The translations under genes and the position numbers were made by a program. From Prevotellaceae bacterium (lineage in GTDB: Bacteria; Bacteroidota; Bacteroidia; Bacteroidales; UBA932), in NCBI GenBank assembly GCA_031259805.1, contig JAIRKX010000165.1:1-8650 (forward strand): a stretch of DNA of 8,650 bases, read 5' to 3'. Shown here piece after piece: positions 1 through 6,090 of this stretch. The notes below the pieces were generated by a model. The model did no database searches. It was not told the DNA's origin and worked only from the letters and a program-made list of their open reading frames with translations. The first letter of the stretch is position 1; every line of letters begins with the position of its first letter.

Positions 1-23
1 AAGGGTGAAATTTGTTCACCCTT
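1..23. terminator. Perfect 9-bp stem-loop, possible terminator
   Basis: AAGGGTGAA (1-9) and TTCACCCTT (15-23) are perfect inverted repeats around a 5-nt loop. On the plus strand the stem is followed only by a short TTTC run. On the minus strand anything after the stem lies outside the window, so a T-tract there cannot be judged. It could end a plus-strand gene to the left, or act in both directions. The hairpin is seen directly; its role as a terminator is inference. Confidence 0.4.
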
Positions 24-28
24 TCAAT

Positions 29-50
29 TGTCCCCCGCTGGCGGGGGACA
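29..50. repeat. GC-rich 10-bp-arm palindrome (REP-like)
   Basis: A perfect inverted repeat with arms TGTCCCCCGC (29-38) and GCGGGGGACA (41-50) and a 2-nt centre TG. Its core (CCCCCGC, TG, GCGGGGG) recurs exactly at 95-110, so it is a repeated element and not a chance hairpin. The form resembles REP-type intergenic palindromes. Whether it is dispersed in the genome cannot be seen from here. Confidence 0.6.
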
Positions 51-94
51 GCCATGCGGCGGCGGCCCTTGTATAGCGCAGCCTGCGTAGCTCT

Positions 95-130
95 CCCCCG
101 CTGGCGGGGGTGCCGACAGGCGGGGGTGGA
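95..130. repeat. Second GC-rich palindrome with trailing GGCGGGGGTGG half-copy
   Basis: Positions 95-110 repeat exactly the core of the palindrome at 29-50 (CCCCCGC, TG, GCGGGGG). A further GGCGGGGGTGG follows at 119-129, which repeats the right half of the palindrome plus the TG that follows it. Together with the first copy this looks like a small cluster of REP-like units downstream of the ATP synthase operon. The function is unknown. Confidence 0.55.
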
Positions 131-133
131 GTT

Positions 134-214
134 AACTAAGAACTAAGAATGTTCAACTCTCAACTCTCAACTTTCCACTTTCAACTTTCCACTTTCAACT
201 CTTAGTTCGTAGTT
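134..214. repeat. Heptanucleotide tandem tract enclosed by heptad inverted repeats
   Basis: Positions 154-202 are exactly seven 7-nt units: CAACTCT, CAACTCT, CAACTTT, CCACTTT, CAACTTT, CCACTTT, CAACTCT. The tract is enclosed by AACTAAG twice (134-147) and by CTTAGTT plus CGTAGTT (201-214, sharing the last two bases of the tract). The two outer arms are inverted repeats of each other with 13 of 14 bases matching, so the tract sits in the loop of a potential stem-loop. A minus-strand reading frame through it gives a repetitive peptide with no recognisable domain, so I treat it as non-coding simple-sequence DNA of a type common between genes in Bacteroidota. Confidence 0.85.
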
Positions 215-281
215 CAGTGTGTTGCGCTCGTTCCTCGCGCACGCAGCGGAGGAATCTGCTCCTTGACGCAAGGCCGTGCAA

Positions 282-355
282 AGCGCCGGTGCAGGGAATT
301 TTCTATCAACCAGTGAAAACGAATATATTTTAGATGCGTCAGCCCTGCCGGCGCT
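282..355. repeat. Inverted repeat with 13-bp arms around an AT-rich 46-nt loop
   Basis: The left arm AGCGCCGG-tg-CAGGG (282-296) is complementary to the right arm CCCTGCCGGCGCT (343-355). All 13 bases pair, with a 2-nt bulge in the left arm. The loop (297-342) is markedly AT-rich compared with the arms. It could be a transcribed hairpin in the 3' untranslated region of the operon or a miniature repeat element. No open frame depends on it. Confidence 0.55.
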
Positions 356-394
356 CATGGGTTTTTGGTCTGAAATTTGGCTATATTACGAAAT

Positions 395-426
395 ACAAGC
401 CCCGTCTTTTTTATGGGCAGGCTTGT
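395..426 (-). terminator. Candidate terminator of the ATP synthase operon
   Basis: Read on the minus strand, ACAAGCC (426-420) pairs with GGCTTGT (401-395). The inner part contains an A-run and can pair a further CC/GG. The hairpin lies about 125 nt beyond the atpG stop and is followed by AT-rich sequence (ATTTCGTAATATAG), not a clean T-tract. It is the best terminator candidate in this intergenic region, but a weak one by intrinsic-terminator standards. Confidence 0.35.
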
Positions 427-550
427 GCAAGGTGATCCCCCGATTCACACAAAGTGGTCCGTGCGATTATTCACATTTCATCCCTGCGGGATTTGGCGGT
501 TGAGTATTGACTATGGATAAAGTTTCTGCGTTTGCTGTGGCAGGCAGGTT

Positions 551-1420
551 TTACTTTAGCGAGCCGCCGATGATGTCCAGTATTTCGTTGGTGATAGCTT
601 GCTGTCGTGATTTGTTGTATTCGATGGAGAGTTCGTTGGTGAGTTCGTCGGCGTTGTCGGTGGCTATTTGCATGGCGATGACTCGCGCGGCGTGTTCCGA
701 TGCGTTGGAGTCCATGAGCATGGTATAGAGTTTTAATTTCAGTACTTTTGGCAGCAGTTCGGCGAGGACGGCGGAGGCCGACGGCTCAAAGATATAGTCG
801 GCTATAGTTTTGTCGCCGGTAGCGGGGGTTGTGTCGGTAAAGGCGAGGGGCAGGAAATTTTCGCGTGTCAGCGTCTGTGCGCCGGCGCTTTTGAAGTGAT
901 GATAGATGACTTCGACGCGGTCGATCGTTTTGGCGTGGAATTGCGTAATCAGTTCGGAGGTAAAGGCGGCCATCGTCTCGTAGTCGGGTTTGGCGGCCAG
1001 GCCTTCAAAGTTGTGGGTAACGGTGTAGCCCGATTTGGCGGCGGCTTCGAATACTTTTCGTCCGATGGTATACAGGTATATGTGCGCCGGAGGCAGATTG
1101 TCGTAGGATTTGAGCGTTTTCCGCATTTCTTTGATGACATTGGCATTGAACGATCCTGCGAGCGCGCTGTCGGACGAGAAGGCAATGACGGCTACCCGTT
1201 CCGGCGTGCGTCGCGCGGTTAGCGGCATGTCAAATTCGTTGTCGCCGGCCAGCACACTGCCGAGAATATGGTGCAGCGCTTTCGCGTAGGGTAACATTCC
1301 TGCGATATTTTTCTGCGCTCGGTTTAACTTTGCCGCCGATACCATTTTCATGGCCGCCGTAATCTTCCGGGTGGTTTTTACCGATGCGATGCGCGCTTTT
1401 ATTTCCTTATGCGAGGCCAT
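551..1420 (-). CDS. atpG: F1Fo ATP synthase subunit gamma
   Basis: This is the central rotor shaft of F1: it sits inside the alpha3-beta3 ring, rotates with the c-ring and drives the conformational changes that make ATP. The 289-residue product has the usual length. Both signature ends are present: the N-terminal coiled-coil helix (residues 1 to about 36, MASHKEIKARIASVKTTRKI followed by TAAMKMVSAAKL) and the C-terminal helix (about 240-289, containing SEHAARVIAMQIATDNA and ending in IIGGSLK). It is the last gene of the cluster. Its ATG overlaps the end of atpA by 14 nt, which suggests translational coupling. No other gene follows before the repeat-rich region at the left edge. The family assignment is secure; no truncation or frameshift is seen. 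Confidence 0.97.
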   Translation of the reverse strand: MASHKEIKARIASVKTTRKITAAMKMVSAAKLNRAQKNIAGMLPYAKALHHILGSVLAGDNEFDMPLTARRTPERVAVIAFSSDSALAGSFNANVIKEMRKTLKSYDNLPPAHIYLYTIGRKVFEAAAKSGYTVTHNFEGLAAKPDYETMAAFTSELITQFHAKTIDRVEVIYHHFKSAGAQTLTRENFLPLAFTDTTPATGDKTIADYIFEPSASAVLAELLPKVLKLKLYTMLMDSNASEHAARVIAMQIATDNADELTNELSIEYNKSRQQAITNEILDIIGGSLK

Positions 1421-2999
1421 GATTTAGCATTTTTACTGCTTCGGCAGCCGCTTGTTCGATGGTGGCGGTAACAGTCTCGTCTAATTGGCCGTTTTTCAGC
1501 GGTTCGAGGATGTCGTGCCGGTGTTTGGCGTCGAGGATGTGCATTAATAATTTTTCAAATTCACGTACCTGTTCCGCCTTGATGTCGCGCAGCAATCCGT
1601 GCGTGCCGCAATATAGTACGGCCACTTGCTTTTCGACCGGAATAGGCAGGTACTGCGGTTGTATGAGCAGTTGCGTGTTTTTTTGCCCTTTGTCTAACGT
1701 GAATGCCGTTACCGCGTCGATGTCGCTGCCGAATTTAGTAAATGCTTCGAGTTCGCGGTACTGCGCTTGGTCGATTTTGAGCGTGCCGGCCACTTTTTTC
1801 ATGGCTTTGATTTGCGCGTTACCGCCTACGCGCGATACCGAAATGCCCACGTTGATCGCCGGACGGATGCCTTGATTGAATAAGTCGTTTTCCAGAAAGA
1901 TTTGTCCGTCGGTAATTGAAATCACGTTGGTAGGGATGTAGGCTGATACGTCGCCGGCCTGCGTTTCGATAATCGGTAAGGCCGTCAGCGAGCCGCCGCC
2001 CTTGACGCGGCCGCGCAGGCTTTCGGGCAGGTCGTTCATTTGTTCGGCGACTTCCTGCTGATTGTTGATTTTGGCCGCCCGCTCGAGTAGGCGCGAGTGC
2101 AGGTAGAAGATGTCACCCGGATAAGCCTCACGTCCCGACGGACGGCGCAGGATGAGCGATACCTCGCGGTAGGCTACGGCTTGTTTCGACAAGTCGTCGT
2201 AAATCACGAGCGCATGACGTCCGGTGTCGCGAAAGTATTCGCCGATGGCTGCGCCGGCAAACGGCGCGAAGTACTGCATGGCGGCAGGGTCGGCAGCCGT
2301 AGCGGCGACGATAATCGTATAGTCCATCGCGCCTTTTTCGAGCAGTGTATTGACGATCGACGCTACCGTCGAGCCTTTTTGTCCTACGGCTACATAGATA
2401 CAATATACCGGATCGCCTTTCAGAAAGCCTTCGCGCTGGTTGATGATCGTGTCGAGGGCGATGGCCGTTTTACCGGTTTGGCGGTCGCCGATAATCAGTT
2501 CGCGCTGCCCGCGTCCGATGGGAATCATGGCGTCTACGGCTTTAAGTCCGGTTTGCAACGGCTGGTTGACCGGCTGCCGGTAGATGACCCCCGGCGCTTT
2601 GCGCTCCAGTGGCATTTGAAAGGTTTCGCCGGCGATGGGGCCTTTGCCGTCGAGCGTTTCGCCCAGCGAGTCAATCACCCGTCCGAGCATGCCTTCGCCG
2701 ACATTGATCGAGGCAATTTTCCCCGTGCGGCGTACCGAGAATCCTTCCTTAATGCGGTCGGTACTGCCCAGCAATACCGCGCCCACATTATCTTCTTCGA
2801 GGTTCATGACGACGCCCATCATGCCATCCTGAAATTCGAGCAGTTCATTGGCTTCGGCGTTGGCCAGCCCATAGATGCGCGCGACCCCGTCGCTTACCTG
2901 TAACACCATGCCTACCTCGTCAAATTCGAGTTTGGTATTGATGTTTTCCAATTGCAGCTTCAGTATTTTGGAAACTTCACTAACTTTTATATCAGACAT
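1407..2999 (-). CDS. atpA: F1Fo ATP synthase subunit alpha
   Basis: Non-catalytic nucleotide-binding subunit of the F1 hexamer; it contributes the arginine finger to the catalytic sites on beta. The product has 530 residues. Visible motifs are the Walker A loop GDRQTGKT (171-178), the Walker B-type strand ALVIYDD (263-269), the PAINVGISVSRVGG motif with the presumed arginine finger R390, and the GSLTALPIIETQAGDVSAY segment (336-354). Before that segment, residues about 313-335 (from NQQEVAEQMNDLPESLRGRV onward) are longer than in the E. coli protein; I recall this insertion as typical of Bacteroidota alpha subunits. The N-terminal beta-barrel domain (about 25-95) is intact. It is preceded by the widest gap in the operon (48 nt), which holds a 7-nt repeat tract, and overlaps atpG by 14 nt. 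The partner beta subunit gene is not in this window. Confidence 0.98.
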   Translation of the reverse strand: MSDIKVSEVSKILKLQLENINTKLEFDEVGMVLQVSDGVARIYGLANAEANELLEFQDGMMGVVMNLEEDNVGAVLLGSTDRIKEGFSVRRTGKIASINVGEGMLGRVIDSLGETLDGKGPIAGETFQMPLERKAPGVIYRQPVNQPLQTGLKAVDAMIPIGRGQRELIIGDRQTGKTAIALDTIINQREGFLKGDPVYCIYVAVGQKGSTVASIVNTLLEKGAMDYTIIVAATAADPAAMQYFAPFAGAAIGEYFRDTGRHALVIYDDLSKQAVAYREVSLILRRPSGREAYPGDIFYLHSRLLERAAKINNQQEVAEQMNDLPESLRGRVKGGGSLTALPIIETQAGDVSAYIPTNVISITDGQIFLENDLFNQGIRPAINVGISVSRVGGNAQIKAMKKVAGTLKIDQAQYRELEAFTKFGSDIDAVTAFTLDKGQKNTQLLIQPQYLPIPVEKQVAVLYCGTHGLLRDIKAEQVREFEKLLMHILDAKHRHDILEPLKNGQLDETVTATIEQAAAEAVKMLNHGLA

Positions 3000-3010
3000 A
3001 CATTTGAGTT

Positions 3011-3045
3011 GATTTATGGATGATGGATCATAGACTATAGATTAT
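3011..3045 (-). repeat. Five 7-nt repeats between atpH and atpA
   Basis: On the minus strand the 48-nt gap between the atpH stop and the atpA start contains five consecutive heptads: ATAATCT, ATAGTCT, ATGATCC, ATCATCC, ATAAATC (consensus about ATNATCY). It lies within the transcribed operon, next to the atpA ribosome-binding region. The 7-nt phase is exact over 35 nt although the units diverge. The other junctions in the operon are overlaps or gaps of 9-22 nt, so this looks like an insertion into, or expansion of, the intergenic space. Confidence 0.7.
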
Positions 3046-3047
3046 TC

Positions 3048-3602
3048 CTACACAATCATTTTATTTTTCCGGATAAACTGCCGGCGGACTTTTTCCAGTT
3101 GCCCGGCTACGGAGGCATCGAGTCGCCAATCGTCGATCTGGAGGATGAAGCCGCCTTTGATGCTTTTATCAATGCGGTTTTCCAGTTCGACGGCGCGGTA
3201 TGTTTTCGCAATCAAGTTTTGGAGGATACGGTCGGTAATCGTCGCCGGCAACGGGTCGACGGATACGAGTACGACCTTGCCGATGCGGTGCCTCTTCCGA
3301 TAAAGCGAAATGTAGTTCAACGCAATATTCGCCAGTAGCGACTCACGCTTGTTGTCGAGCACGAGCCGCACGAAGCGGCGAAAACTTTCCCCTGTTTCGT
3401 CGCCGACAGCGCTGCGTAAGAGTTGCAGCTTGTCTGCCGACGCGACCATCGGGTTTACCAGCGTTGTTTTCAGATGCGGCGTTGTCGTCAGCATTTCCGA
3501 CAGGGATTTCATCTGTCGGTAGAACTGTTGGGCTTCGCCGTTCGCCGTAGCATAGTCAATCAACGCTTGCGCATATCGTTTTGCAATGTGTCCGTCGTTC
3601 AT
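3048..3602 (-). CDS. atpH: F1Fo ATP synthase subunit delta
   Basis: Peripheral-stalk subunit that holds the top of the F1 alpha-beta hexamer to the b subunits, so that the hexamer does not turn with the rotor. At 184 residues it is close to the usual length (E. coli 177). The N-terminal helical domain begins with IAKRYAQALIDYA (6-18). The C-terminal part has the family signature: RIDKSIKGGFILQIDDWRLD followed by ASVAGQLEKV, about residues 143-172 with the GGF at 150-152. It starts 9 nt after the atpF stop and ends 48 nt before atpA. It is the most divergent F1 subunit in sequence, but position and signature agree. Confidence 0.95.
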   Translation of the reverse strand: MNDGHIAKRYAQALIDYATANGEAQQFYRQMKSLSEMLTTTPHLKTTLVNPMVASADKLQLLRSAVGDETGESFRRFVRLVLDNKRESLLANIALNYISLYRKRHRIGKVVLVSVDPLPATITDRILQNLIAKTYRAVELENRIDKSIKGGFILQIDDWRLDASVAGQLEKVRRQFIRKNKMIV

Positions 3603-3611
3603 GGCCGGTAA

Positions 3612-4094
3612 TTATTTGGGCAGTTGTTCCGCTTCGTCGAGCATTTGGAGGATAAAGGCTTCTTCCTTCGTTTTATCATCGAGTTGGCGGTGGAGAATCT
3701 TTTCGGCCATGTCCATCGACAGGAGAGCTACCTGCGCATTGATTTCGTGCAGGGCTTTTTCGCGGAGGAAGGCCATCTGTTGACGTGCGGCGTCAAGTTG
3801 CTTTTCGGTTTCTTCCATCGCTTTTTCGCGGGCATTACGGATCAATTTTTCACCGTCGGCTACGGCCTTTTTCAGAATCTCGTCCTGCCGTTGGCGCGTG
3901 TCTTCGAGGAGCGCCTTCGTTTGTTTGTTAGTTTCCTCCGCTTCACGGAGCGAGCGGCTGATATAGTCTTGCCGGTCGCTTACCATGCGCGTAATGACGG
4001 GGAACCCGAATTTGGCGAGAACGCCGAAGACGATCAGGAAGCTGAACAGCATCCAGAACAGCAGCCCGAAATCAGGGGTGAGCAGTGAAGGCAT
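3612..4094 (-). CDS. atpF: F1Fo ATP synthase subunit b
   Basis: Peripheral stalk of the ATP synthase: a single membrane anchor followed by a long helix that dimerises and reaches up to delta. The 160-residue product begins with TPDFGLLFWMLFSFLIVF (6-23), a typical b-subunit membrane segment. From about residue 40 to 150 it is highly charged and rich in E, K, R, Q and A, as expected of the coiled-coil dimerisation domain (for example REAEETNKQTKALLEDTRQR). A single b gene is present, without the b/b' duplication of photosynthetic bacteria. It lies 15 nt after atpE and 9 nt before atpH. Confidence 0.96.
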   Translation of the reverse strand: MPSLLTPDFGLLFWMLFSFLIVFGVLAKFGFPVITRMVSDRQDYISRSLREAEETNKQTKALLEDTRQRQDEILKKAVADGEKLIRNAREKAMEETEKQLDAARQQMAFLREKALHEINAQVALLSMDMAEKILHRQLDDKTKEEAFILQMLDEAEQLPK

Positions 4095-4109
4095 ACGCGA
4101 TAGTTATTG

Positions 4110-4361
4110 CTAAATGACCAAGAAACAAACGACGATGGAAAACAGCGCGACACCCTCGACCAGTGCGGCGGCGATGATCATCGACATACGCACGTCGCCT
4201 TTCACTTCGGGCTGGCGTGCGATGGCTTCCATAGCCGACGCGCCGATTTTACCGATGCCGATGCCTGCGCCGATAACGGCCAATCCCGCGCCGATGGGCG
4301 CTAATGCCGACGCTAATCCAGCCAGTCCTGTTTGTAAAAATGAGGTAAGAAATGTTAACAT
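4110..4361 (-). CDS. atpE: F1Fo ATP synthase subunit c (proton-type)
   Basis: Proteolipid that forms the rotor ring in the inner membrane and carries the translocated ion. The 83-residue hairpin has helix 1 (about 12-46, with the glycine repeat GAGIGIGKIG), the conserved cytoplasmic loop ARQPE (48-52) and helix 2 (about 58-82) with the ion-carrying carboxylate E69 in AALVEGVALF. Aligned on ARQPE with the sodium-binding c subunit of Ilyobacter tartaricus, the sodium ligands Q32 and S66 correspond to I36 and G70, and the following T67 to V71, so the sodium site is absent. This points to proton coupling (inference from family knowledge). It starts 22 nt after the atpB stop behind an A-rich leader with no clear Shine-Dalgarno. 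Confidence 0.97.
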   Translation of the reverse strand: MLTFLTSFLQTGLAGLASALAPIGAGLAVIGAGIGIGKIGASAMEAIARQPEVKGDVRMSMIIAAALVEGVALFSIVVCFLVI

Positions 4362-4383
4362 AATGATGTTTTTTTAAATTGAT

Positions 4384-5490
4384 TTATATCTTTTCCGTGT
4401 GTATCTTTTTTGTTTTTACCACATGGTGCGCCGGTCGCGACAGGCCGATGAATACCGCCGACAACAGGGTAAATACGTAGGCCTGAATGTAGGCTACCAA
4501 CAGTTCGATGACGCTCATAAATACGGTCATCAGCACTGAAAACACGGTCATGCCGGTGTTGATGCCTGCACCCATTTTGACGGTGATGAAAATGACACAT
4601 GTGAGCGCCAGCATGACCGTGTGCCCCGCAAAGATGTTTGCCAGTAGACGAATCATCAGGGCAAATGGTTTGGAGATGACGCCGAAGAGTTCGATCAACG
4701 GCATCAGCGGTACGGGCGCTTTGAGCCATAGCGGCACGTCGGGCCAAAAGACTTCTCGCCAGTATTCGCGGTTGCCGAATACGTTGACGGCAATCAGCGT
4801 ACACGCGGCCAGCACGAGGGTAACGGCAATGTTGCCGGTGGTGTTAGCGCCACCGGGGAACACGGGAATCAATCCCATGACATTGTTGATGAAAATAAAG
4901 AAGAAGGCCGTCAGCAGGTAGGACGAATAACGTTTATAGTCGTGGCCGATGCTTTTTCGGATAACTTCGTCTTCGATGTCCATGACCAGCATTTCGACGG
5001 CGCAGGCAAATTTGTTAGGCGCGGCGTTTTTCGGTCGACGGCGGCAGGCGCGCGCGGCGGCGAGGAAGAGCGTGAGCATGATAGCCGAGTTAATCAGTAT
5101 GGCTAAAGCGTTGCGAGTTATTGAGATGTCCCACGGACGGTATTCCGTACCGTCGACACGGCGACCGACGATTTTGCCTTTGTAAGCGCCGTCCGCCGCC
5201 AGCCGAAAGCCCTGATAGGTTTCGCCGTGCGCGAGTCGTTTCGACGAGAACGCCACCCATCCTTCGTCCGCCGAACGGACAATCACCGGCAGGTATAACG
5301 AGATGTGCCGGCCATTGACGGTCGTGATGTGCCACCAATAGCTATCGGCAGTGTGTTCACCGATGATGTCGCCGATGGCTAACGTTTCGTTCGCATCCGC
5401 GTGATGCTCGTCTGCCGTCGCATGTAAGGACGCCGGTAGCAGGGCGAGCGCCAGCCAAATGAAAATTCGTATCCGGGCATTGCACTGCAT
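4384..5490 (-). CDS. atpB: F1Fo ATP synthase subunit a, with large N-terminal extra-cytoplasmic domain
   Basis: Stator membrane subunit that provides the two proton half-channels next to the c-ring. The 368-residue protein is about 100 residues longer than E. coli AtpB. Residues 1 to about 25 look like a signal peptide (IFIWLALALLPASLHA). Residues about 26-125 form a soluble domain (with WWHITTVNGRHISLYLPVIV) that I recall in Bacteroidota subunit a proteins. The membrane part follows, with NNVMGLIPVFPGG, the essential arginine R281 in LMIRLLANIFAGH, and Q336 in ELLVAYIQAYVFTLLS near the C-terminus, corresponding to E. coli R210 and Q252. The ATG overlaps the stop of the upstream AtpI-like gene by one base (TAATG), suggesting coupled translation. 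Confidence 0.96.
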   Translation of the reverse strand: MQCNARIRIFIWLALALLPASLHATADEHHADANETLAIGDIIGEHTADSYWWHITTVNGRHISLYLPVIVRSADEGWVAFSSKRLAHGETYQGFRLAADGAYKGKIVGRRVDGTEYRPWDISITRNALAILINSAIMLTLFLAAARACRRRPKNAAPNKFACAVEMLVMDIEDEVIRKSIGHDYKRYSSYLLTAFFFIFINNVMGLIPVFPGGANTTGNIAVTLVLAACTLIAVNVFGNREYWREVFWPDVPLWLKAPVPLMPLIELFGVISKPFALMIRLLANIFAGHTVMLALTCVIFITVKMGAGINTGMTVFSVLMTVFMSVIELLVAYIQAYVFTLLSAVFIGLSRPAHHVVKTKKIHTEKI

Positions 5491-5924
5491 TATTTTTTCT
5501 TCTCCGTTTCCGCCGCCTTGTAGCGGCTTTCGATGCCGCGTAACGCGTATGTTTCTAATCCCATGAAGACGATGTAGAACAAGGCAAAGAGTATAAGGAA
5601 TACCCGAAATTCTAACCCGCCAAAGCCCTGACAGCAGAAGACGAGCACAACGCCGACAATCATTTTACTCATTTTCCACATCAGAAAAAAGTTAAAGACC
5701 ATCGGCAAGGTCGTAACACCGGTGCACAGTCGTCGTTCCCATCGCCGAGTCAGTCCCGTGAAAATAAGCAGAAATACGAGAAATATCGCCGGAATAATGT
5801 GTGCCGTCGGGAAATTATAGTCCGGCCACTGCCACCGGAGTAGCGCGGCCATCGTCGCCCACATCGCTACCAGAATGATCACCATCAGGAGCAGGGTGCG
5901 GTATTTTGATATATACTCTTTCAT
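5490..5924 (-). CDS. AtpI-like four-helix membrane protein, first gene of the atp operon
   Basis: A 144-residue inner-membrane protein with four likely transmembrane helices (about 10-28, 42-58, 74-98 and 107-125) and a charged, lysine-rich C-terminus (ESRYKAAETEKKK). Size, topology and place just before atpB match AtpI-type proteins, which are thought to help c-ring assembly, and match the uncharacterised protein found here in other Bacteroidota atp operons. I see no diagnostic motif, so the AtpI assignment rests on position and topology. I chose the ATG at 5924 because an in-frame ATG at 5963 overlaps the -7 promoter box at 5961-5968 and would lie upstream of the expected transcript start; the first 13 residues of that longer form also do not look like a membrane protein N-terminus. 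Confidence 0.8.
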   Translation of the reverse strand: MKEYISKYRTLLLMVIILVAMWATMAALLRWQWPDYNFPTAHIIPAIFLVFLLIFTGLTRRWERRLCTGVTTLPMVFNFFLMWKMSKMIVGVVLVFCCQGFGGLEFRVFLILFALFYIVFMGLETYALRGIESRYKAAETEKKK

Positions 5925-5960
5925 GTTGCTTGCTGCACGGGTTGTTTTAATTTGAGGAGA

Positions 5961-5968
5961 CAAAGATA
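5961..5968 (-). promoter_or_regulatory. Bacteroidota -7 box (TATCTTTG) for the ATP synthase operon
   Basis: Minus-strand TATCTTTG matches the Bacteroidota sigma-70 consensus TAnnTTTG and lies 37 nt before the ATG of the AtpI-like gene. I do not see a clear TTTG -33 element at the usual spacing, so the match is to half of the promoter. Transcription would start near 5954, giving a leader of about 30 nt. The same octamer precedes the peptidase gene. Confidence 0.55.
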
Positions 5969-6070
5969 GAGAAAAATTTAGGAATTACCTGCCGGAGGTT
6001 GTCTGAACGGTGATTTTTGTAATTGCCGTAGTTTGTACGCCCTAACGGGCAATCCTGCGCTCCATACCAT

Positions 6071-6087
6071 ACACCCGCCGCCGGTGT
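6071..6087 (-). terminator. Small hairpin just after the peptidase gene
   Basis: ACACC (6071-6075) and GGTGT (6083-6087) form a 5-bp GC-rich stem with a 7-nt loop, four bases beyond the peptidase stop codon on the minus strand. There is no following T-tract. A second minimal palindrome, GCCC-TAAC-GGGC, lies at 6039-6050. Either could help end the peptidase transcript before the atp promoter; both are weak. Confidence 0.25.
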
Positions 6088-6090
6088 GCT

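Larger units (their letters stand above)
215..550. other. Intergenic region downstream of atpG, no convincing gene
   Basis: No open frame here gives a protein I recognise; short frames on both strands have no domain and are interrupted. The region holds the inverted repeat at 282-355, a possible operon terminator at 395-426, and small palindromes at 261-273 (CCTTG, ACG, CAAGG) and 480-492 (ATCCC, TGC, GGGAT). Such a density of short inverted repeats suggests intergenic repeat elements and not a decayed gene, but a genome search would be needed to tell. Confidence 0.55.

Noticed and set aside
154..202. Reading the heptamer tract as a CRISPR array
   Set aside because: The units are 7 nt with no unique spacers between them, and there is no cas gene in the window.
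167..358. Minus-strand 63-residue open frame ending in a VESGKLKVES repeat
   Set aside because: Its C-terminal part is just the translation of the heptamer tract and its N-terminal part crosses the inverted repeat at 282-355. There is no domain and no promoter, and such frames are common spurious calls over Bacteroidota repeats.
480..492. ATCCC-TGC-GGGAT palindrome as the operon terminator
   Set aside because: The stem is only 5 bp and no T-rich run follows on the minus strand. The hairpin at 395-426 is the better candidate.
2097..2903. Long plus-strand open frame of 268 residues opposite atpA
   Set aside because: It is a shadow frame on the strand opposite the strongly conserved alpha subunit gene, with no domain of its own.
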